Shown here: in pieces, positions 22,728 through 34,344 of the stretch
How positions within the stretch are numbered: position 1 is the first letter of the stretch
How the letters are laid out: every line of letters starts with the position of its first letter
DNA from: Apoderus coryli
Taxonomy: Eukaryota; Arthropoda; Insecta; Coleoptera; Attelabidae
NCBI GenBank assembly: GCA_911728435.2
Contig: OU452198.1
Span: 35,679,902 to 35,743,901, forward strand
DNA: 64,000 nucleotides
Direction: 5' to 3'
Made by a program: the position numbers and the translations under genes
The notes under the pieces: model-generated
Database searches by the model: none
What the model saw: the letters and a program-made list of their open reading frames with translations, nothing else
What the model was told of the DNA's origin: nothing

Positions 22728-23791
22728 GGGTGGCCCATTAGTGTGTGGGCGGAGGCTATCTCATGATCCATAAGCGATAGACAGAAAAATATTTTAGAAA
22801 ACTTTTAGACACTGAAGATATGTACCGGGTGTCCCAAACTCGGCGCCCCAGGCCTATTGTATGAAAACGAGATTAGATATTAAAAATCTTTTGAAGTGGT
22901 ATAAATTGTGTTGCATTCAGGTATATTTTACGCTTAGAAATATTTTTTTCTGATTTTGCAAAATGGAGAATATGACGTCATCAGTATTATTTTTCCACGA
23001 ACATACCTATATTTTGCCACAATCCGACAGCCCTAATTTTCCTAAATACATTTTTTCTAATAAATTTTTTCCTTTCTTCATCCGCTAAAAAGTTAGAGTG
23101 CCAAAACTGACAAAAAAAAAATAGTATTAAAATATAATTCAACATACCCATATCAAATCAAATGCTAACTTAAATAATATTTAAGTATTTTTTTTTTGTG
23201 TGGGCGCGCTAAGTTTTTAACGAAAAGAGATAGAATTTTTTTTTCGGAAACTGGAAAAAAATGGATCTTTTCGATTGTAGCAAAATACAGGTATGTTCGT
23301 GGAAAAATAACATTGATGACGTCATTTTCTCCATTTTGCGAAATTGGAAAAAAATATTTTGCTTTCTCAAAATGGACCTTAGCGCTACTCAATTTGGCCC
23401 TTTAAAAAAGATTTTTATTATCTTATCTGGTTTTCATACAATAGGCCTGGGGCGCCGAATTTGGGACACCCTGTACAGGGTTTCTCGGTTATTAGTGAAG
23501 ATAGAAGATTCCCGTTTTCGCAATACCATCCTACATTTTCGTCATACTGTCAATGGCATAAACAAAATTTGCAGAGAATAATTCTTTGTTTCTGAGATAC
23601 AGGGCGATTTTGAAAATGTTGCATTTTCAGTCACCCCCTATATCTCAGCTATCTGAAGTCTTATCAGAAACGTGAAAATGGGTGCTATTAGAACTTTTTT
23701 ACGTAGAATCCAGTGATGAACTTGGAATTTTTTTCCGGAGGGACCATTTCGAGGTATGACCCGAAGTTATACTTCTTCTAATGGGACACCC
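22728..23791. mobile_element. Outer TA-flanked element, interrupted
   Basis: Ends GGGTGGCCCATTAG (22728) and the complement of GGGTGTCCCATTAG (ending 23791), each beside TA. Another MITE (22825-23473) sits inside it, so the original element was about 415 bp. No coding capacity. Confidence 0.6.
22825..23473. mobile_element. Inner foldback MITE, TA-flanked (649 bp)
   Basis: Starts CCGGGTGTCCCAAACTCGGC after TA; its other end gives CAGGGTGTCCCAAATTCGGC on the complement, beside TA. Inverted similarity reaches about 290 bp into each arm, through AAAATGGAGAATATGACGTCA and GAACATACC. Each arm holds the octamer TGACGTCA (22973-22980 and 23317-23324). Probably moved by a Tc1/mariner-type transposase. 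Confidence 0.8.
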
Positions 23792-23810
23792 TATATATTT
23801 GAATGTCCTT

Positions 23811-24512
23811 ATTAAGATATCTAAGCTCTTCTTACGACGCCGTCTCCCTACGAAGGTTGGCGATCCAAATGGCTATTGTCGAACGAGAAACCGCAGCTCT
23901 GACAATTTCAATAGACGTCTGTCCGAGCAATCTGCGCAAGTCTCTCAACCATGAATTCTGTCTACGGCCGACCGACCGTTTTCCTTCGATCTTCCCCTCT
24001 ATTATCAGGCGGAGAATCTCATCGCGCGCACCTCATGATATGTCCCAGGTATTGCAGCTTTCTCTCCTTGATTGTCGTGAGGAGTTCTTTATGTTTACCC
24101 ATTTGCTGTAGGACCTCTATATTTGTCTTATGTTCCGTCCAGGATACTCGCAGCATTCGCCTGTAGGCGTACATTTCGAACGCATCGATTCTCTTTTCTG
24201 TGGTCGCATCCATGGTCCAACTCTCGCATGCGCACAAAAGAACAGGAAAGATGTAACAGCGAAGTATTCTTGTTCGGAGTTCCAGGCTGAGGTTTCGGTT
24301 TGCCAGAAGTGTCTTCATGCTGTTCAGAGTTTTCCGCGCTTGTTCAATTCTTGATCTGATTTCGAGTTTTGGATTGCATTGCATTGCTGGTTGACGAGCG
24401 TGCCCAGGTATCTTAGAGATGAGACCTGTTCAATAATCTCTCCATGGAGTCTTAGGGTGGCGTTTCTCTGTGTTTTCGAGAATATTAATAGTTTGGTTTT
24501 GGACGTATTCAT
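23811..24512 (-). pseudogene. RTE-like LINE, 3' end of reverse transcriptase ORF
   Basis: The minus strand reads NTSKTKLLIFSKTQ, then EQVSSLRYLGTLVN, then after a frame change LELRTRILRCYIFPVLLCAC and ESWTMDATTEKRIDAFEMYA, YRRMLRVSW, KLQYLGHIMR. After a second frame change near 24020 it continues GKIEGKRSVGRRQNSWLRDL to a stop near 23820. This is the C-terminal end of an endonuclease/reverse transcriptase of the RTE type (KYLG, ESWTL, GHIMR, GKR.GRR.SWL). The catalytic YADD part is missing, as expected for a 5'-truncated LINE. Two frame breaks make it dead. Confidence 0.8.
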
Positions 24513-26879
24513 AAAAAGGCCGAATTACTCGCTCAGACAAAAATAAACTCTCTTTGTTTAAATAATAGTCACTTGGAATATCACTCACTTTGGTTCTCAT
24601 TAGGAATGCTACATAATTGAGCACATAATACTCGCGAGTTTAAGGTTACCGAATAGAAGTTTTTATTATTTATTTTAAAACAAATAACTTTCCCTTCTTA
24701 CCAAACAAAATATTTTTATGATTATCTGAGAATAATACACTATTAGGTACATACCTTGGTGCATTATTGTATTTAATTTTCTTGGCAAAGACACCCACAT
24801 ATTGTTTTGGAAACGCCTCTACTATACTTACTGATGTGTTGCTCTACACCTGTTCGGAATATCATCTTTCAAATACTTTAGGATTACCTTTCAAAAGGTA
24901 TTTTGTATATACGGCGCCAGATCGTGTTATTTTTGGATTATAACCAAAATATGCAAGCTATGTGCAAGTAAATTATATTCTATTTTAATACATAGGTACA
25001 CTTAGAGTTGCTATTAATTCGGGAAGCAATTTCCGTTCAGATTTGGATATATTATCTTGTTTTTCTAACGTATGTTGTTACTCTCTGTACCGGGTGTCCC
25101 CCTTGAACTTTTTCATTCGACGTTTTAGAAAAAAGTGTCGCGTTTTTTATATAGCATACCCTATACTTTACTTTAATAGTTACACCGCAAAATGCAAAAA
25201 AACTATAGGCCTTATCAGCATTGTGTGTTATAAGTTTCTTGATGATACCATGAATGACCGTCCGCTTTAGCTGGTGAGGTTCTTTGGAAGGGTGGTTGAC
25301 GGGGGGTAGCATTTGGCAAACCGTAGGAGTAGGAGTGGTTCTATTGCATTAGAGCTCCTCTTTTTTTTTTTTGTTAGAACAGCTAGTGCTAGTGGCCCAT
25401 TTTTTAGTTAATTTGTTCGACGGGGAGGTACTGTCGTGGTGAAATATGTGTATTCGGGTGAGGGTTGCCTCTGTGAAAGACCTCCTGGCACCATACGACC
25501 GTAGGCTTTCAATACGGTTTGCGCAACTTGTGCCTGTCTCATGCTATCTTTTGTAGAGATCACTACGTGGTTGTATGTCTCTGAGTGGCCGATATCGATA
25601 TCTGCACTCTAGGAAGATTCCGCTGATATGGTCTTACTCTGACTGACACCATGCCGGTGGTATCTTCGCGCTGAAACTGTCTGTTAGGTTAAGGTTTCAG
25701 TATGGCATTTGACTTGTTTCTAAAACCACACATATAGTTTTCTATACACTATTTTCACTCCCGGCTGCAGTTTTCTTACCCGATTTATGACTTTATATAT
25801 TCATTAATAATAATTGATTGTCGATTACGTATTATTGTGTATTATAGAGTTCGTGGAAGTCTAATTTCCGCTTTGTTATTATTGTTTGCTCTATCGTGTA
25901 GGTTATTTGTCACTTTGAATTTATTTGTAGGTTGTCAGCTGTTTTCCGTCACAATTGAGGAGTCTATGTCGTATCACCTCACTTGATAGTGAGGTCCTTT
26001 TATAATAGGTAAAGTTAACCTCAAGTCAACGATTATCGAGATGCAAATTAATTATTAATTAAATAAATAAATAAATAAAAACATGCGAATAAGTTTATTG
26101 TTCATTATAAACAAATTAAAAAACATTCATGTATAGCCACTCGATATACAGTGTGAGTAAAATGTGTGGAGACCTTTTTATATTGCCGAAAATATTATTA
26201 TTATTATTTTTAATAAAATGATGAAACAAAAGTTGTGAAAATGTACTCTTTGACACGATCTGCCGATTTTCTTTTTTTCGTATCGTAAACAGCCAATTTT
26301 GTTCGGTTTAAATGGCACGATATATTTTTTTTGGATACACCGGTTCTTCGCCGATAAAATTTTAATGGGGTTATATAAGAAATCAGTTCAAAGATTTTTT
26401 TATTTATAACCATACCAATAACGATAATTTTGCTTTATCCCCTGCAGTGAAAAGGATGTTTTTTTATGCCAAAATCCGGATTGAAGTTCAGTTGGTCTAT
26501 CCTAATAATGCAAACTTCAACACGTATCTCAACATCTCCATGTTTAGGGTCAGCTGTATTTTGTGTGGGTAAAAATGTTATTTTTTTAATGAGTGAACCA
26601 CCGATCTTTGCGAAACATCTTCTAATTTTGATTGTCGATAAATACTGGATTTCTTGCATCGACGAAACTAGATATAGTTGTCTTCCAGTTTTGGGTTTAT
26701 TTCTGAAGCCACCAGTTTAGTAAACTGTCCCACCATCATTATTTTTTTCTATTCTTAGCTTCTCTCTTAATGCTGCTATAGGTAAGTGTCCCATTTGGCG
26801 TTTTCCGATTTTTGATTATCACCAAAACTAACGAAATACAAGCAGCTAACTACAAAATTGTTGAAAATCCTCAACTACT
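24513..26879. other. Intron sequence; possible element end and GC-richer block
   Basis: At 25088-25110 TACCGGGTGTCCCCC is a transposon-like end resembling those at 22825, but no partner was found. From 25310 to 25690 the sequence is GC-richer than its surroundings, with no protein recognised. An (AAAT)n run lies near 26058-26080. Confidence 0.4.
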
Positions 26880-27387
26880 GATGTTGATTTTGTTTACTGA
26901 TGTTGATTTTGTTCACTGATGAGATAAGGAATTTTCATAATAACCATTTATGGTGTGATGGAAATCCTCATGTGATTGTTGAAGATCATTTTCAACATCA
27001 GTTCTCTTTGAACGTTTGGATTGGAATTTTGGATGACTGCTTAATTAGAACCGTATTTCTACCAAGAAACTTACCCGAGAGGTATAATGCGACTTTCTGG
27101 AAAACGTACCATTGCCAATGCACGATGGTGCACCAGCGCATTTTAGTCGCGTTGCTCGTGAGTTTTTAACAGAAACATACGGAAACCTCTGGATTTGCCG
27201 AGGTGGACCTCACTTATGGCCTACACGGTCCCCGGATTTAAACCCACTGGATTTTTTCACGTAGGGCCACCTGAAGTCCTTGGTGTACGCTACTCCTGTG
27301 GAAAATGTGGAGGACCTAAGGTATCGCACTATTGCTGGGTTTAATTCGAGTAGCAACGACCCTAGTATTTTTGAGGGAGGGCGCTAG
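26880..27387 (+). pseudogene. Tc1/mariner D41D-type transposase remnant
   Basis: First block: TDEIRNFHNN, then LWCDGNPH and HQFSLNVWIGILDD, matching the region after the first catalytic Asp. After a frame change near 27115: PMHDGAPAHFSRVAREFLTE, LWICRGGPHLWPTRSPDLNP, LDFF. The second Asp is in HDGAPAH and the third in PLDFF, with 41 residues between. A TAG replaces the Trp usually found after FF. No ends were found. It resembles but is distinct from the two intact elements at 37018 and 51319, so it is a third lineage. Confidence 0.75.
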
Positions 27388-27568
27388 TCATAGAGGAGAA
27401 GATTGGATTTATGTGTTTGAGGTAGAGGTGGCCACTTTTTTTGTAATTTTTTGTATTAGGTATAAATATTATTATTTTTTTTTATTTTTTTTTATCGTAC
27501 TTTGCAATAATAATAAAGGCTCTATTGCAAAATAATAAAACATTTTACAATAAGCGAACTTGAAGTAA

Positions 27569-27910
27569 AGACAACAAGCAAATTTCACAATCAGGAATCT
27601 TAAATCAAAAAGAAAAAAAGTTGGTATATTATCATTATATACAATCCCAAATTCAAATAATAAATTTATGGTATATCAACAAATAAATAACACTGTTAAT
27701 CAAAATCGCGCAAATTCTGCTATAGTATTAGGTATGCGTAGCATAGCTAACTTTAGTTGAATTATTCGCAAATATTCTTGGTATGTTGAAAAATATTTTC
27801 AAATTTTATCTCGTAAACAAAGCAACATTGCAGTTTTAGTTGCTTTATCTCAAGACAATATTGAAATTAAATTACAGGCAGTGTATAATTTTTATTCAGT
27901 TTTACCCTAA
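27569..27910 (+). pseudogene. Unidentified decayed reading frame
   Basis: One frame stays open for 113 codons except for a single TGA, unusual in DNA this AT-rich. It reads KKVGILSLYTIPNSNNK, NRANSAIVLGMRSIANFS, stop, IIRKYSWYVEKYFQIL and SNIAVLVALSQDN. I do not recognise it and no start codon is evident. It may be a scrap of a transposon protein or chance. Confidence 0.25.
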
Positions 27911-29514
27911 CGCCACTGGACTTAATAATTTTGATCTAGTTAGGGCCATATAAGCTCCCTATATCTAGCAACAACGCTGCCAAATTTCAAAGACATCGGT
28001 AAGGAGATATTTGACTTAATTAAAAAAAAATAGGAAAACTTTAACACCTTGTATCTTCAAAAAACAATGTATTTCCGGAAGTATGTTTATGAGAATTTCA
28101 TAACATGACCTGAGAAATCACTCCCTTAATAATAACTTTTGTTTTAACATTTTTTTTTTAAAACAACGAATATTTTCGATTGACATTAAAACTCACACAT
28201 CTTCATTATGCACACCCTGTAGAGTAATAAAATATTTCTTACTGAATTTGTCACTCATCACATCAATTAGTCCAATTATTTGTTGTTACCCACATCCTGA
28301 TTAATAAAACAATTTACGAACCCCCTTTTCCAATTATTATTTAGGCTATAATTTAACAGTCTTCTATTTATCTAGCTATTTATGCACTAAAAATAGAAGA
28401 AGAAGAAATGAATCTTAAAATTTGGGAAAAATAAAACAAAGATACTTGAAATAAAACGTCGTCAAATAGGAAGGAAACCGTTTTATTTTAGAACGTCGTC
28501 GTCACATCCGCTTGTACATATTTGATTTGAATGGCATATGTGTGTATATTATCTTTGTTAGTAATGTCATCGCATACTACTTTGATTATTTATTTGTTAA
28601 TAAATACAAAATAATTTAAATGAAGCATTGCATTGTGTTATTTCGTTGACGTATACCAGCAATTCTACATAGAGGCATAGAAAATATACGTAGGTATTAA
28701 TATTTATTTTGGATTTTGGTTGGATATACCAGCATTTCACAGTATATTGGATATACCAGCATTTCACAGTAGCAAAGGATGGTAATTCATCGCCAAAACG
28801 AAACTAGTGATACACTGTTTTCTTTATAATCCACATCGAAAGCCTTTATAAATCATCGCAGGAAATTGTTTTTCAGTTAATTACATTTCTACGCTGAGAG
28901 AAATATAATAATAATAAATTATTATTAATTAGCATAATTTCAGTACAACAAAAAAAATAATAATAATTAAAGCTAAAGGGCAGTCTTATTTTAAAAAAGA
29001 TACAATCCCATTTAAAAAATAGAAATGCCATAAGGTTCAAGCTCAGCAAAGCTGATTTTCAGCAAGGACCTAGTATACCTAATATACACATACAAAAAAT
29101 ATTAAAAAAAAAACATAGAAAGAAGATAATAATAAACTACGAAAATAATAATCATAAAATTTAGACTATAATTGTATAATCAAACTGCTTTTCAAGCACA
29201 AATAATTACGATCACGTCGCATTAGAATCAATGAGAGTAGCTTGCTCAGCAAACAATTTTTTGTATAGGAGTCTCTTAAATTTTGCATTAGGGAAGGCTT
29301 TAAAATCAGGATCAATTCCGTCTTCATCATATTACGCTATTGACAACAGGTTTGGTGTATAAGTTCACAAGTTAAATATGTAGTTGCGCTCGTATATACT
29401 CGTATGCATTATAATATTCAGAATCTATTGATTTCATGAAAAACAAATAAAATAAACAAAAACTAAATTACATTGGCAAAGATCGTTCAATTTCTCAAAG
29501 TAGGTGTCCATCAT
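27911..29514. other. Intron sequence; one tandem repeat, no gene seen
   Basis: AT-rich. A 25-bp unit (TTGGATATACCAGCATTTCA then CAGTA) occurs twice in tandem at 28720-28744 and 28747-28771. At 28203-28215 CACACCCTGTAG looks like an orphan transposon end. Confidence 0.45.
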
Positions 29515-29588
29515 TATACAATAAAACTCAAACAACACGAAGTTCAGCCAAGTAATCAATTGGTTTTCAATTTTATTGTGAATAACCG

Positions 29589-29613
29589 GTTTCGGTCATA
29601 AGACCATCATCAG
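29589..29613 (-). ncRNA. Hammerhead-like motif in Penelope terminal repeat
   Basis: The minus strand reads CTGATGA, T, hairpin GGTC-TTAT-GACC, GAAAC, CGGTT. After GAA the palindrome ACCGGT could form a minimal stem III ending in U, followed by T as the cleavage-site base. One extra U before stem II departs from the textbook core. Penelope elements are known to carry hammerhead ribozymes with tiny stem III in this position. This is the clearest copy in the window. Confidence 0.6.
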
Positions 29614-29850
29614 ACACTAAACTAAAATACATGCAAATTAGACTAAGTTACACAATACTATAATAAATAAATGTAAAAACAATTCAACACTAACCCAAAC
29701 AGAGAGAGGACAAATCGACGAATGTTCATGTCTTTATAATAAACATTTCAAATTAAAAATTATGTAGTTAAAAGAATCTATACAAACCGAGCAATATTAT
29801 TTATCTTATCTATAAATTAAAAAACTTTTCAATAAGAATAGAACACATAC

Positions 29851-30364
29851 TTATTTGCTATGGTCAGTATACACGTCGTCAAGGAGTTTGCAGAAATCGA
29901 ACGTTGGTTGATTATTCAGGCATGTTCGGATAGGGCTTTTTTGGGCCTTATAAAGATCTTCTAGAAGGTCCAATCTCTTGCCCTTGTTACATATGTGTAT
30001 AGGCTTGAAATTGGAATCACTGTCGAAAGTATGTTCCCGGATTAGAATATGGTCTGCAAACGCTGAAGTTGTATTACAGATATGGGTATCCTTATATTTA
30101 TTTATCAGTTTTTGGTGATTTAATCTCAAATTTCCTACCCGTCTGGCTAATGTAAACAGCGTTACAGTCCTCGGACAAACAATAAACACTAGATTTGTAT
30201 TTGATGTCTACTGGGTCTTTGATCGCCCCAATCTGACGTTTGATGTTGTGTATGCGGCTCTTATGTTGAAATTCTTTGTCAAAAATCTTGATATGATAAG
30301 TTTGTTTGAGATTTCTCCAAAATAGTGGATTGTAAAAAATCTCTGTTCTATTGAGCATTGACAA
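29851..30364 (-). pseudogene. Penelope GIY-YIG endonuclease domain, broken
   Basis: The minus strand reads TYHIKIFDKEFQHKSRIHN, then SSVYCLSEDCNAVYISQTGR, the GIY-YIG core of Penelope-type retroelements (VY...VYIGQTGR with CxxCNAVY). After a frame change it continues RVGNLRLNHQKLINKYKD, TSAFADHILIREHTF and NKGKRLDLLEDLYKA, the usual C-terminal blocks (SAFADHL..., RLDLLE). The Gly of YIGQTGR is Ser here. The reverse transcriptase that should lie upstream is absent. Family members cut DNA for target-primed insertion; this copy is dead. Confidence 0.85.
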
Positions 30365-30413
30365 CCAATTGATTACGTGGCTGAACTTCGAGTTGTTTGG
30401 TTTTTATTGTATA

Positions 30414-31439
30414 AAAACTAAATTACCAGTTATTAACATTGACTGATTCCATTTTTATAAAATGAGTTTTATATATCTGAATGATGTGTGTTTGTATTTA
30501 TAAAGAAAATTCTTTGTTGTTTTTGATTTTCGATGTTGTGGAATTTGTGTTAGATGGAGAAAATTGTATCAAACGTGAAGAACTTACTAATTAGTAACGA
30601 AACGTCATTGTTGTTACCGGATTATTTAATTAATATGACGAAAATAAAAATGGATTTTGTTTGTGTTTAAAATGGTTTTGCTGTTTCTTTGTTATCCAAA
30701 GATCTTCGGATGTCTTTGACCTGATACAGAAGAGTCTTAACAAAATTAACTTTTTACCTTTTTTGTGCAAATTAACAAGGTTAGCTGCTTTCAATGGGTG
30801 TCAAACATAAACTAAATGACGCAGCTTGCTCAAAATTTTACAGTAGTCTCCCGATAGATTGACGGGAGCAGTCAGGGACTTATCAAACCATGCTCGTAGC
30901 TATTCTTATCTGTTTATTATGATTTTCTTCATATACTTAATATTCAATCTAAACTTGGATAAAAAACACATGTTTTCGGCACCCTTCTCAACGATATCTA
31001 CCATTTGTTATACAAATCAACATAAGAATAGGTCAGAAAAACATAGTGTTTCTCAATTCACAAAGCATGTATTTGATAAAGAAATTAGAACAGCAAATTA
31101 CATTATTATAGTTGTACCTACATCACATTAGGAGATAAATTGTGTTGTTCTATTATCAATTTGCATATTATGTTTGCATTTTTGTTTTCAAGGCAGCATG
31201 ATACTCACGTATTATTGTAGTTGAAACTCGAAACAACAAAAAACCTACATATAGTATGAATTAATTTTAGATAATGTCTAATTTAAATGTAAGGAATGTT
31301 TCAATGTTTTTGTAACACTAACCTATTTTATATTATCTCTACTAGTGCTCGTCATGGAGAACTAGAAATTTATTGATTTATAGAAATTTTTGACCACTTG
31401 TTGCAACTTCAAAGTTCTTTAAAATTGTCAACTTTTTCG
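30414..31439. other. Intron sequence; nothing recognised
   Basis: No repeat partner, element end or conserved frame seen. The 90-codon open stretch at 30859 shows no domain. Confidence 0.4.
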
Positions 31440-31610
31440 GCTTCCTTTCATTTGTATAGCGTTCCTATTTCAAATGCTTCCAAACGATGTATTACTCGAC
31501 CCCTACTGCTAAAAATTTAAGGGTTGTGTCCACCCCTATCACAGGGCTAAAGCGATTTCAACCAAAAACTAGTGGGTCAATTCTATGTTCCCCCAAACTC
31601 ATATACCAAA
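31440..31610 (-). repeat. Repeat shared with 41470 and 15590, reverse copy
   Basis: The complement reads TTTTTGGTTGAAATCGCTTT, AGCCCTGTGAT and GCAGTAGGGGTCGAGTAATA, closely matching 41488-41575. The copy lacks the SINE part seen in the other two. Confidence 0.65.
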
Positions 31611-32264
31611 ATTTAACTCAATTGAGCTATCGTAGAAGAATACATAGATAGACTTCCCTCTGGAAATTGTCTTAAACGTCACAGGTAACTTCAAAATGGT
31701 TATACAGATAGTAAATAAGCAAAAATAGAATCAAACAATAAATAAATTCGACATATAAGAATTTACACACTAAATAAAATACGTATTTGTTGTTGAAATT
31801 TCTGCAGCCAATATTATGATTAAGATTAGAATTAGGCGATGGATGTTCATTTGTAGAAAAGTATACTGTATTTTTCCTTGCCGCTCCAACACGGCAACAT
31901 ATAAACCTACGCTGAAACAACTGTTTTTGTTTTTAGAAGTTTAGACATAGATACACACGTACCTAGTAACAAGGAACATATAATGTTATAGTAATTAATA
32001 CTATTGTTAATACTTGTTATGCATATAAGTAGATACACTTATAATAATATGCTTTTGATATTATAAACTAACAACAAATTTTACTCACTTAGTGACATAT
32101 TCTATAGAACGTAAAAATTTTATAATATGTGTGTTCGTCACTTCATTATTTTCAGACCTTAACTGATGATAAATATTTATATATTGCACATATAAATCTT
32201 GATGCTTAAACTCCCAACGTGTTCCGCTCGTGTCGTATACTGTCCGATACACTGTCACTGTATA

Positions 32265-32540
32265 CAGTGACTGCAAAAAGTTTCAACCACTTGAGGTTTT
32301 ATTAAAAATTATTATCTAATTTGATGGTTACAATATTCTGCCACCGTGTTTTACTGTCGGACACAAATTTTTTGTTTAAATTCCACATTAAGTCTTCGCC
32401 ATATACCATATGATGTTCATCCGATTATATTTAGATTAATCTGAGAAAATAACACGATACCAAAAATTATTTGTTTCAATCATATATTTATTTGCAAACT
32501 CTTCGATTAATCAATAACCCAATACTTTTTCCAGTCACTG
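32265..32540 (-). mobile_element. Tc1 deletion derivative (276 bp), TA-flanked
   Basis: Ends CAGTGACTGCAAAAAGT (32265) and the complement of CAGTGACTGGAAAAAGT (ending 32540), each beside TA. The minus strand between them still reads FWYRVIFSD, SKYNRMN and NLCPTVKHGGRIL, the blocks around the first catalytic Asp of Tc1 transposases (VLFSDESKFN ... PTVKHGGG). Most of the gene has been deleted, so it could move only with help. Confidence 0.8.
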
Positions 32541-33047
32541 TAGTTATTTTAATTACTGTCGGTATCCTTTGGCAGGCATCATTTATTATACGTCTCATAT
32601 ACGAGGGAGATATGTATCAAAAAACGCTGCATTCGATGCCCTTTTACAAGGTAAAGAGGCATGGGAACGAATAGCCCCGGTAGAATCGTTAAATTTATAT
32701 ATTTTAAATTAACTTTGGATAAACTATACCATTTTATATGATTTTGTATTCTAAGAGTAGTTGCGTTGGCTGCCTATGGCGACGAATACTCTTAATGAGC
32801 TATACCTGGAGTTCTCACTCGTCTGCAGAATCGGCAATCTTAACATATGATTTCTCAGGCGCCAAGGTCCTGTAAGAATTCAAGGACTGTCTTGAAGTTT
32901 TTAGAGCCAAAAGTGATTCGCCAAAGTTTCTTCCTTTAAATTGAGGAAGTTGTCCATCTTACTGTGGTTTTTTTAATTTTTCTATGTAATAGAACTACCC
33001 AAATTCTGTTTTTAATAAATTAAAATGTAATTTCTTTCTTTATACAT
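32541..33047. other. Intron sequence; nothing recognised
   Basis: A slightly GC-richer piece around 32755-32960 shows no recognisable protein in six frames. Confidence 0.35.
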
Positions 33048-33076
33048 GTTTCGACTTTACCTAAAGCCATCTTCAG
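33048..33076 (-). ncRNA. Hammerhead-like motif, isolated Penelope end
   Basis: The minus strand reads CTGAAGA, T, hairpin GGCTTT-AGGT-AAAGTC (with one G-U pair), GAAAC, ATGTA. Position 7 of the core can be any base, so CTGAAGA is acceptable. After GAA the palindrome ACATGT ends in U and is followed by A, fitting a minimal stem III and cleavage site. TTTTAATTTATT follows, as at the other copies. No Penelope gene is adjacent. Confidence 0.55.
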
Positions 33077-34344
33077 TAAATTATAATCACTTAACCAAAT
33101 ACATATTCATAGTGGAATTTTTTTTATATTTATATATTGAAATATAATCAAATATTTGTTATATGTATTCTTTTTCTTATTTTTAAAGATTTTTAGTTCT
33201 TATGTTATCATCTTAGTTTTGATTTACATCCGTCGATGCATGAGGTGAGATAAGGCCATTTTGTAATGCAATTTCTTCTTTTATTTTAAACACAAGAAAT
33301 CCCTTGCGGGATTTCCCAGTCGTTTTGTGGTAGTCTTATCTATGACAAAAGTCATTGAGGGTTATAAAAAAAAAATTGTAATTTTTTTTTATTATAATTT
33401 TTTGAAACATATCTTTGTAAATACTCTTCCTCGCCCCAAATTGATCAGACCCTACAAGTGGGGTTAGCGTGTTGTCTTCCTCTTTTATGTTTATGAAATC
33501 AAAAGGCGCATTTAAAACGTTCGGGCCTTGTTAAATGATAATACCTCACCTGCTTTATAAAATAATCCATTGTTCTTTTCTTAACATTTCTCACTAATTG
33601 AATTATTATTAGAGATATATGATTTATTGTCTTAATTATACGAGTAGTAAATAAATAGAACTAGGTCTAGTTTGTTGAATCACCTACCTCATTTGTACAA
33701 CATTGGCCATCATAATATACAAGCTTTATTAACAAAAGGTGCTGTAGTATTATATTCTAAATATAGCCATCGTATTTTGCTATAATATTATGTATTTTTT
33801 GCGCAAGTGTTAAAACAGACAAGGCGACATTCTGTGTAAAGTCTAATTCAGTGCATTCCGTTTATAGATACCTAAGTAATAGGTTTTGGTACTTTTATTT
33901 TAAGAAAATAAATTTTAAATTGGTTGGATTGTGTACGCAACACATGACTTTTTGATGTTAAAGAAACATTTAACACCTTTTTCCTTTTTGAATCTGCCTG
34001 GTTAAGTCATGAACGTTTTATTGATCGCAGTAAGAAATCTAAACAAATTCGAGTCTCTCCCTCGGTATAACGACATCAAATTCAATACCCAAAAATATAT
34101 AACAATTAAAAAATCGGTTGTGTTTCCACAAAACTTTCCCGAAGGTTAAACAATCGATATCGCCTCAATAATTTGTAGTGGAGTTCATTATAATCTAAAA
34201 TATGACAACACCTGGGTAACGAAATCTTTTCGTCAAATATTTAATATCTAAACACACTATTATATATTTATATTACTAGAATTTTTGCTTAAAAATAATA
34301 ATAATCACATCCTAAACTAACCCAACTACCTAACTTCTTCTTCT
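33077..34344. other. Intron sequence; minor repeats
   Basis: Contains a small hairpin GAAATCCC-TTGC-GGGATTTC near 33298. Near 34110-34145 AAAAATCGGTTGTGTTTCC then ACAAAACTTTCCCG is the complement of the SINE tail seen at 19020 and 41895. No gene. Confidence 0.4.

Larger units (their letters stand above)
29515..30413 (-). mobile_element. Penelope-like element fragment between inverted repeats
   Basis: About 55-bp inverted copies at 29515-29571 and 30361-30413 (words ACAATAAAA, CGAAGTTCAGCCA, GTAATCAATTGGTT) bracket the end of a Penelope-like element. Its GIY-YIG coding part is on the minus strand, and the hammerhead-like motif at 29589 lies downstream of that gene. Terminal repeats in either orientation are known in Penelope elements. 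The reverse transcriptase is missing, so this is a 5'-truncated insertion. Confidence 0.75.

Noticed and set aside
23803..24354. Plus-strand open frames over the RTE-like fragment
   Set aside because: Antisense shadows of the LINE coding strand.
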